Both the position numbers and the translations under genes were made by a program. 34,525 nucleotides of DNA from a virus. The stretch is taken from positions 1 to 34,525 of the IMG/VR virus record IMGVR_UViG_3300010368_003853; one strand, written 5' to 3'. Shown one piece after another: positions 30,817 through 34,525 of the stretch. The notes under the pieces are model-generated. The model ran no database searches. It was not told the origin of the DNA and was given only the letters and a program-made list of their open reading frames with translations. Position 1 is the stretch's first letter. Every line of letters starts with the position of its first letter.

Positions 30817-31529
30817 GTCTTTATATACTCCTGTAAATCGTTATAGTTCATCTCACATATCTTCCTGTACTCTAGCTGATTACTATTGTAATAGTCGTGT
30901 ATACTCTTATCCTCATCAACATCATGATGAGGTAAATGAAATAGGTACGGGCATTTTGTATTAGCTAAAATAACATTCTTTTTAAGTTTATGACACCTAG
31001 TTACAATTTCATTATCTTCATATCCCCAGTTAATAAAATTAGGATTAAACCCGTTAACATCTTTAAAGCAGTCTTTAGACATTACCAAGCAGCCACCGAC
31101 TGCTTTAAGATTGCCTACCTCAAACAGCTCATTTTTCTCCAATCGAGACGGTACGTAATTTAACGGGAGCATCTCCAACATATTCTGATATGTCAAATCA
31201 CAAGTTAACATGCGTTTAGATTTATATGATAGGTATATAGCAACTCCATTATAACCTATAATGACATTATCCGTATCTGCCAATTCAATAGATTTCTGAA
31301 TAGAGTATTTTGAGACAAATACATCACTATCTAAAAAACATAAAACATCGTGATTAGCCTCTAATGCTCCTTTGTTATATAACTCACACTTATTAAAGTT
31401 ATTATCAGATGATTCTTTAATTAGAATCTCACAACCAGGTACAAGTCGTTGATAGTACTGCTTACAGTATTCTAAATTTACTGCCCTTTCTTTTGTATCT
31501 TGCTTATAGGCTACAATAAAAGATATCAT
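30804..31529 (-). CDS. GT2/GT27-like glycosyltransferase, 241 aa
   Basis: ISFIVAYKQDTKERAVNLEY opens the GT-A domain; VLCFLDSDVF (62-71) has the DxD metal site; a C-terminal INWGYEDNEIVTRCHKL (166-182) is the WGxED motif of polypeptide-GalNAc-transferase-like and chondroitin-polymerase-like enzymes. This motif often accompanies transfer of HexNAc or glucuronic acid. The start overlaps the upstream gene by 4 nt. Confidence 0.82.
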   Translation of the reverse strand: MISFIVAYKQDTKERAVNLEYCKQYYQRLVPGCEILIKESSDNNFNKCELYNKGALEANHDVLCFLDSDVFVSKYSIQKSIELADTDNVIIGYNGVAIYLSYKSKRMLTCDLTYQNMLEMLPLNYVPSRLEKNELFEVGNLKAVGGCLVMSKDCFKDVNGFNPNFINWGYEDNEIVTRCHKLKKNVILANTKCPYLFHLPHHDVDEDKSIHDYYNSNQLEYRKICEMNYNDLQEYIKTWKL

Positions 31530-32320
31530 TTTCTCATGCTCTTTAAAATATTAATAACATCAGCTAATGGAGTATCAGGTACTGCATTTTGCCAAGCTGG
31601 CATATAACCATGCTTCTTCTGAAATAAGTATGCACTGTCAATTATTTTTTGCTGCCAATCATCACCTCTTCTTATCGATGAGGATTCTTCACTACAAGCT
31701 TGTTCTTCAATAAAATCGCAACTATTAGCGAGATCGGCCCACCACCAATAAGGTGTACTGTAACCGGCTTTAGCGAGACTGTATGAATGCTCCACGTGTT
31801 CAAAATTATTTTTATCAAACTCTTCATCAAATATACCTACACTATCTAATGCTTCCTTGGTATAAAAACATACAGCACCAACTGAGTGCTGATTTAGTGC
31901 AATTTTTACGTCACCGTAATCAATTACCTTTCTCGGCTTAGGTTTACCTTTACTAATATTACCCTTATTGGCCGGCCCGTGGTATGCAAACGACATATGT
32001 TGTATACCAGTAATCTTACTTGCTCTAATATATTCTTCAAACGCATTACCTTTAAACACCATATCATCCTCTACGAGAAAAATATACTCACAGCCTTTTG
32101 ATAATAGGTGTGTAAGCGCTTTATTTTTACTCTTACAAACACCTAAATTCCTCCCGTTGTTAATAATATGACGATGAGGAGCGTCTGTAGTTGCTATAGG
32201 CTCATCACCGTCATTAATGGTAACAATCTCATCGAACCAGTCGGATTTAATGCTATTAATACACTTAATATAAAAATCATTCCTATTACACGTTATTATA
32301 CCTACACCAATCTTTGACAT
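31526..32320 (-). CDS. GT2 glycosyltransferase, 264 aa
   Basis: A GT-A protein beginning KIGVGIITCNRNDFYIKCIN, with NNGRNLGVCKSKNKAL (54-69) and the metal-binding FLVEDDMVF (81-89); a later VGIFDEEFDKNNFEHVEHSY (about 168-187) is the acceptor-side loop. The pattern fits GT2 enzymes acting on surface polysaccharide. It is the first gene of the five-transferase operon; the AT-rich ATAAAATATATATA run just before the ATG may be a degenerate promoter. Confidence 0.82.
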   Translation of the reverse strand: MSKIGVGIITCNRNDFYIKCINSIKSDWFDEIVTINDGDEPIATTDAPHRHIINNGRNLGVCKSKNKALTHLLSKGCEYIFLVEDDMVFKGNAFEEYIRASKITGIQHMSFAYHGPANKGNISKGKPKPRKVIDYGDVKIALNQHSVGAVCFYTKEALDSVGIFDEEFDKNNFEHVEHSYSLAKAGYSTPYWWWADLANSCDFIEEQACSEESSSIRRGDDWQQKIIDSAYLFQKKHGYMPAWQNAVPDTPLADVINILKSMRK

Positions 32321-32334
32321 TATATATATTTTAT

Positions 32335-32342
32335 GATAAATA
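32335..32342 (+). promoter_or_regulatory. Late-type box GATAAATA
   Basis: Followed by 6 nt and the ATG at 32349; it is divergent from the glycosyltransferase operon. Confidence 0.5.
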
Positions 32343-32348
32343 ATTTAT

Positions 32349-32555
32349 ATGGCAAGCACAGACGTTAGTATCAATCAGTTACCAGAAACCAATCAAGTTA
32401 GTAATGGAGACTTTATAATTATCCAGACACCTAATGCGACTAATAGGTTAAATTTTAGTAACTTCGTTGTAGGTTTAGAAAATACTACATTCAAAAGTAC
32501 CATCGAGTTACACACAACTCAGATTGCAGAGCTTTCCGCAGCGTTAAATCCGTAA
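32349..32555 (+). CDS. Small virion-like protein, 68 aa
   Basis: ISINQLPE-type start (SINQLPETNQVSNGDFIIIQ) followed by TNRLNFSNFVVGL matches the short N-terminal module seen in many phage fibre and decoration proteins ('.I..LP.......D.i.i......kv.f.nf..'). Here the module stands alone, ending in a short helix. A late box lies 6 nt upstream. It may be a small fibre or head-decoration protein; exact role unknown. Confidence 0.6.
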   Translation: MASTDVSINQLPETNQVSNGDFIIIQTPNATNRLNFSNFVVGLENTTFKSTIELHTTQIAELSAALNP

Positions 32556-32575
32556 AATTAATTTAGGCTGACAGC

Positions 32576-33397
32576 TTAGCCTCTAGGATTGTATAAGCTG
32601 TCAATTTCGTCGATTTCCTTATCGCCTAGAGTATCTTTGATTAGCTGTTTCTGATGCGCCAGGTCCTTCTCAAACTCTTTAGTATTTTGCTGATCCTCGA
32701 GTAATGCTTTCATAGCATTTGCTTCTTCGTTAACAGACTGGTTATTAGTATCGACAATATCAGGCTCTGGTGTAACTTCCCACCCGCCGACAAGGTCTCC
32801 GGTTTCATCTAGATATTGCTTAATCATGGCTATTCTAATAGGCCTATCTCCGAACACTTCAATCCAGCCCGGAGCGTCTTCTTTAGGAAAGAATGGATTA
32901 AGACCGTTGTTTTCAATATGTTGTGCTCCAATCATTTTGAATAGGTTGTCAATTTCTTTAATGTAGGTAGGATCTACTTCACGTACACCATCCGCAACCG
33001 GAGTAATAGGAGCTGCTTTAGTAATAGGTGTAAAGAATATAATATCCAACTGCTTTAAACTCTCACAGACAAGAGGTATACATTTATCGATAAATTCCTT
33101 ATCAATATCACCTACACCTTTCTCAAAACACCAAAGAGAGTAAACCAAGTTATCAATAGGGCATCTATCCATAATAACATTATCGCCAGGTTCGAAGGTC
33201 TGCATCTCGTCAATCATATGATTGAGAATCCTCCATTGAGTATCTTTAGTAGCTTCTTTACTATGAGGTAACTTCTCGCTAGTAATCACATCACGGTATG
33301 TCTGGCTCTCAGCTTTATACATTGGCCATTCTTCTCGGAAGTCCTTAATTAATGTTGATTTACCTTGACAACCTGTACCGCTAATAGCTAACCTCAT
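32576..33397 (-). CDS. P-loop kinase-like NTPase with C-terminal extension
   Basis: A 273-aa protein. Walker A is GTGCQGKST (7-15) and VIMDRCPIDNLVYSLW (about 74-89) is the same lid/strand segment as in the kinase at 12627-13181. Residues 1-195 form the NTPase domain (deoxynucleotide-kinase or NadR-like). Residues 200-273 are an acidic, Gln/Asn-rich helical tail missing from the smaller paralogue. Likely a nucleotide or nucleoside kinase; substrate unknown. Confidence 0.7.
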   Translation of the reverse strand: MRLAISGTGCQGKSTLIKDFREEWPMYKAESQTYRDVITSEKLPHSKEATKDTQWRILNHMIDEMQTFEPGDNVIMDRCPIDNLVYSLWCFEKGVGDIDKEFIDKCIPLVCESLKQLDIIFFTPITKAAPITPVADGVREVDPTYIKEIDNLFKMIGAQHIENNGLNPFFPKEDAPGWIEVFGDRPIRIAMIKQYLDETGDLVGGWEVTPEPDIVDTNNQSVNEEANAMKALLEDQQNTKEFEKDLAHQKQLIKDTLGDKEIDEIDSLYNPRG

Positions 33398-33441
33398 ACG
33401 TATATTTTATAATAAGAATTTGCATTTTCAAGGTCTTATGT

Positions 33442-33447
33442 TATAAT
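33442..33447 (+). promoter_or_regulatory. TATAAT box of the nuclease gene
   Basis: Exactly 6 nt before the ATG at 33454, with no Shine-Dalgarno motif. Confidence 0.55.
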
Positions 33448-33453
33448 AATATT

Positions 33454-34143
33454 ATGATACATTTTGATGAGGCATCTCATACGTATACAGATACGGAAAC
33501 CGGTAAACAGTTAATATCAGTAACAACTCTGCTCGGTAAATACAAACCTAAGTTTGATGCAATAGGTAACGCAACTCGAATTGCTAAACGCGAAGGCGTT
33601 CATGTCGATTTTATTCTCGAGCAATGGGAAGCGGTTAAAAATAAAGCATGTGATTACGGTACCCATATACACAAAGTAATGGAAGATTTTCTCGTAGATG
33701 ATAAACGAGAAGACCAATATAAAGATCTTTATAAATCGTACAAGTCACATGAAGATGTATTTAAAGGTTACCCTAAGCTGCGCGCTGAGGAAAAGCTATA
33801 TGATACAGTTAATGGAATTGCAGGTACAGGTGATTTAATTTATGAAAATGCAAAGAGCTTTAAGGTAGGGGATTTTAAAACTAACAAGCGCTTCAGGTAT
33901 ACCAATGAGTATGGTGAGTATATGAATGGCCCGGTAAGTCACCTAACTGTATGTGAATTTAATTCATACGCCTTGCAGCTATCTTTATATGCTCATATGT
34001 ATGAAGCAATCTCAGGTAAGAAGTGTGACGGCCTAGTTATATTTTATAAAACTCTCGATAAACACGAGTGGTCAAAAATACATGTCAACTACCTTAAAGA
34101 AGAAGTTAAAGCGATAGTAGCTGATTACAATAATCCCAATTAA
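33454..34143 (+). CDS. RecB/Cas4-like PD-(D/E)xK nuclease
   Basis: A 229-aa nuclease of the PDDEXK_1 type. Catalytic pattern: GTHIHKVMEDF (69-79, motif with His71), LRAEEKLY (Glu112/113), GTGDLIYE (Asp127), VGDFKTNK (Asp140, Lys142), and LQLSLYAHMYE (174-184, motif IV). Such domains cut DNA in recombination or DNA processing. No helicase or Fe-S Cys cluster is present, so it is a stand-alone nuclease. Its last 38 nt overlap the 3' end of the converging superoxide dismutase gene. Confidence 0.82.
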   Translation: MIHFDEASHTYTDTETGKQLISVTTLLGKYKPKFDAIGNATRIAKREGVHVDFILEQWEAVKNKACDYGTHIHKVMEDFLVDDKREDQYKDLYKSYKSHEDVFKGYPKLRAEEKLYDTVNGIAGTGDLIYENAKSFKVGDFKTNKRFRYTNEYGEYMNGPVSHLTVCEFNSYALQLSLYAHMYEAISGKKCDGLVIFYKTLDKHEWSKIHVNYLKEEVKAIVADYNNPN

Positions 34144-34525
34144 CAACTTTTAAGAAGTTTTTAATATACTTCTCTCTATCTGGACCATACTTCTTATAAT
34201 AAGCATGCTCCCAGACGTCAATACCTAGTATTGGCGTTCCTTGGTTAAACATAAGAGGGTTATCCTGATTATCTGTTTGTACAATTTTTAGGGTGTTACC
34301 TTTCTTGACGAGCCACACCCAACCAGAGCCAAAATGTGATTTAGCTTGTTCAGTAAATTCACTGTAAAACTCCTCAACGGAACCAAACTTCTTTTCAATC
34401 GCATCTCTTAATATACCCCTACATGGGTGAGTATGAGGGGTCATCATATTCCAGAAAAGCTGGTGATTGTATGCACCCCCGGCGTTGTTACGTATTGCAG
34501 CTTTTCTGTTAGCAGCTTTTTTGAC
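34106..34525 (-). CDS. Superoxide dismutase, Mn/Fe type, partial (5' end cut)
   Basis: The visible 139 residues are the larger part of an Fe/Mn superoxide dismutase. The frame is open to the window edge (VKKAANRK...), so about 60 N-terminal residues and the first metal His are missing. Seen: NNAGGAYNHQLFWN (second ligand His), FGSGWVWLV, TDNQDNPLM, and GIDVWEHAYYKKYG (ligands Asp and His), ending VVNW. The GG pair and Gln in NQDNPL match Mn-type or cambialistic enzymes more than Fe-type, which carry Gln near the first NN. It converts superoxide to peroxide and oxygen in the cytoplasm. A naive start at Met 34447 would give a false 113-aa protein. Confidence 0.9.
   Translation of the reverse strand, partial: VKKAANRKAAIRNNAGGAYNHQLFWNMMTPHTHPCRGILRDAIEKKFGSVEEFYSEFTEQAKSHFGSGWVWLVKKGNTLKIVQTDNQDNPLMFNQGTPILGIDVWEHAYYKKYGPDREKYIKNFLKVVNWDYCNQLLSL

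Overview
The window is part of the genome of a tailed phage (myovirus) of the T4 supergroup, probably a divergent 'far-T4' marine type infecting a Gram-negative host. Support comes from T4-type virion genes in near-T4 order: gp15-like sheath terminator, gp20 portal, gp4 head completion, gp21 protease, a small core protein, gp22 scaffold and gp23 capsid. Perfect T4-type late boxes TATAAATA, a class Ia NrdA/NrdB pair, a gp62-like clamp-loader subunit and a GroES/gp31-like protein agree with this. I see no tRNA, integrase, insertion sequence or CRISPR array. The Gram-negative host is inferred from an outer-membrane-barrel-like gene and a spanin-like membrane protein; the host species cannot be read from the sequence.

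Layout. 1-2420 (+): small early-type genes, a GC-rich non-coding gap (about 612-1334), and three copies of a promoter cassette. 2429-11617 (+): head, neck and tail genes, with a phosphoribosyltransferase inserted and a 57-codon gene that resembles part of the capsid protein; a strong terminator follows gp23. 11702-13971 (-): a 7-deazaguanine DNA-modification cassette (dpdA, P-loop kinase, queF). 14018-18174 (+): baseplate hub/spike with its lysozyme domain on a separate gene, then a membrane/coiled-coil protein; a bidirectional terminator follows. 18249-23487 (-): an outer-membrane-like protein, nrdB, nrdA and three unknown genes. 23540-28173 (mostly -): endolysin, DinG-like helicase, small unknowns, GroES-like, gp62-like and DUF366-like genes. 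28235-32320 (-): a methyltransferase and five different glycosyltransferases. 32349-34525: a small late gene, a second P-loop kinase, a RecB-like nuclease, and an Mn-type superoxide dismutase cut by the window end.

Expression logic is the most striking feature. Two promoter-like boxes sit at fixed distances from start codons: TATAAT followed by exactly 6 nt and ATG (eight genes, mostly early or metabolic), and a TAAATA late box followed by 5 (or 6) nt and the start codon (mostly virion genes). At the canonical spacing of each box, the first transcribed base would be the A of ATG. Shine-Dalgarno motifs are absent at these starts, so much of this genome may be expressed from leaderless mRNAs.

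How the genes work together: NrdAB and the P-loop kinases would supply nucleotides; the deazaguanine cassette probably protects the DNA; the glycosyltransferase/methyltransferase block probably builds a glycan on virion, DNA or host surface; SOD and the barrel protein would alter host physiology or its surface; the structural block, endolysin and spanin-like protein complete assembly and lysis.
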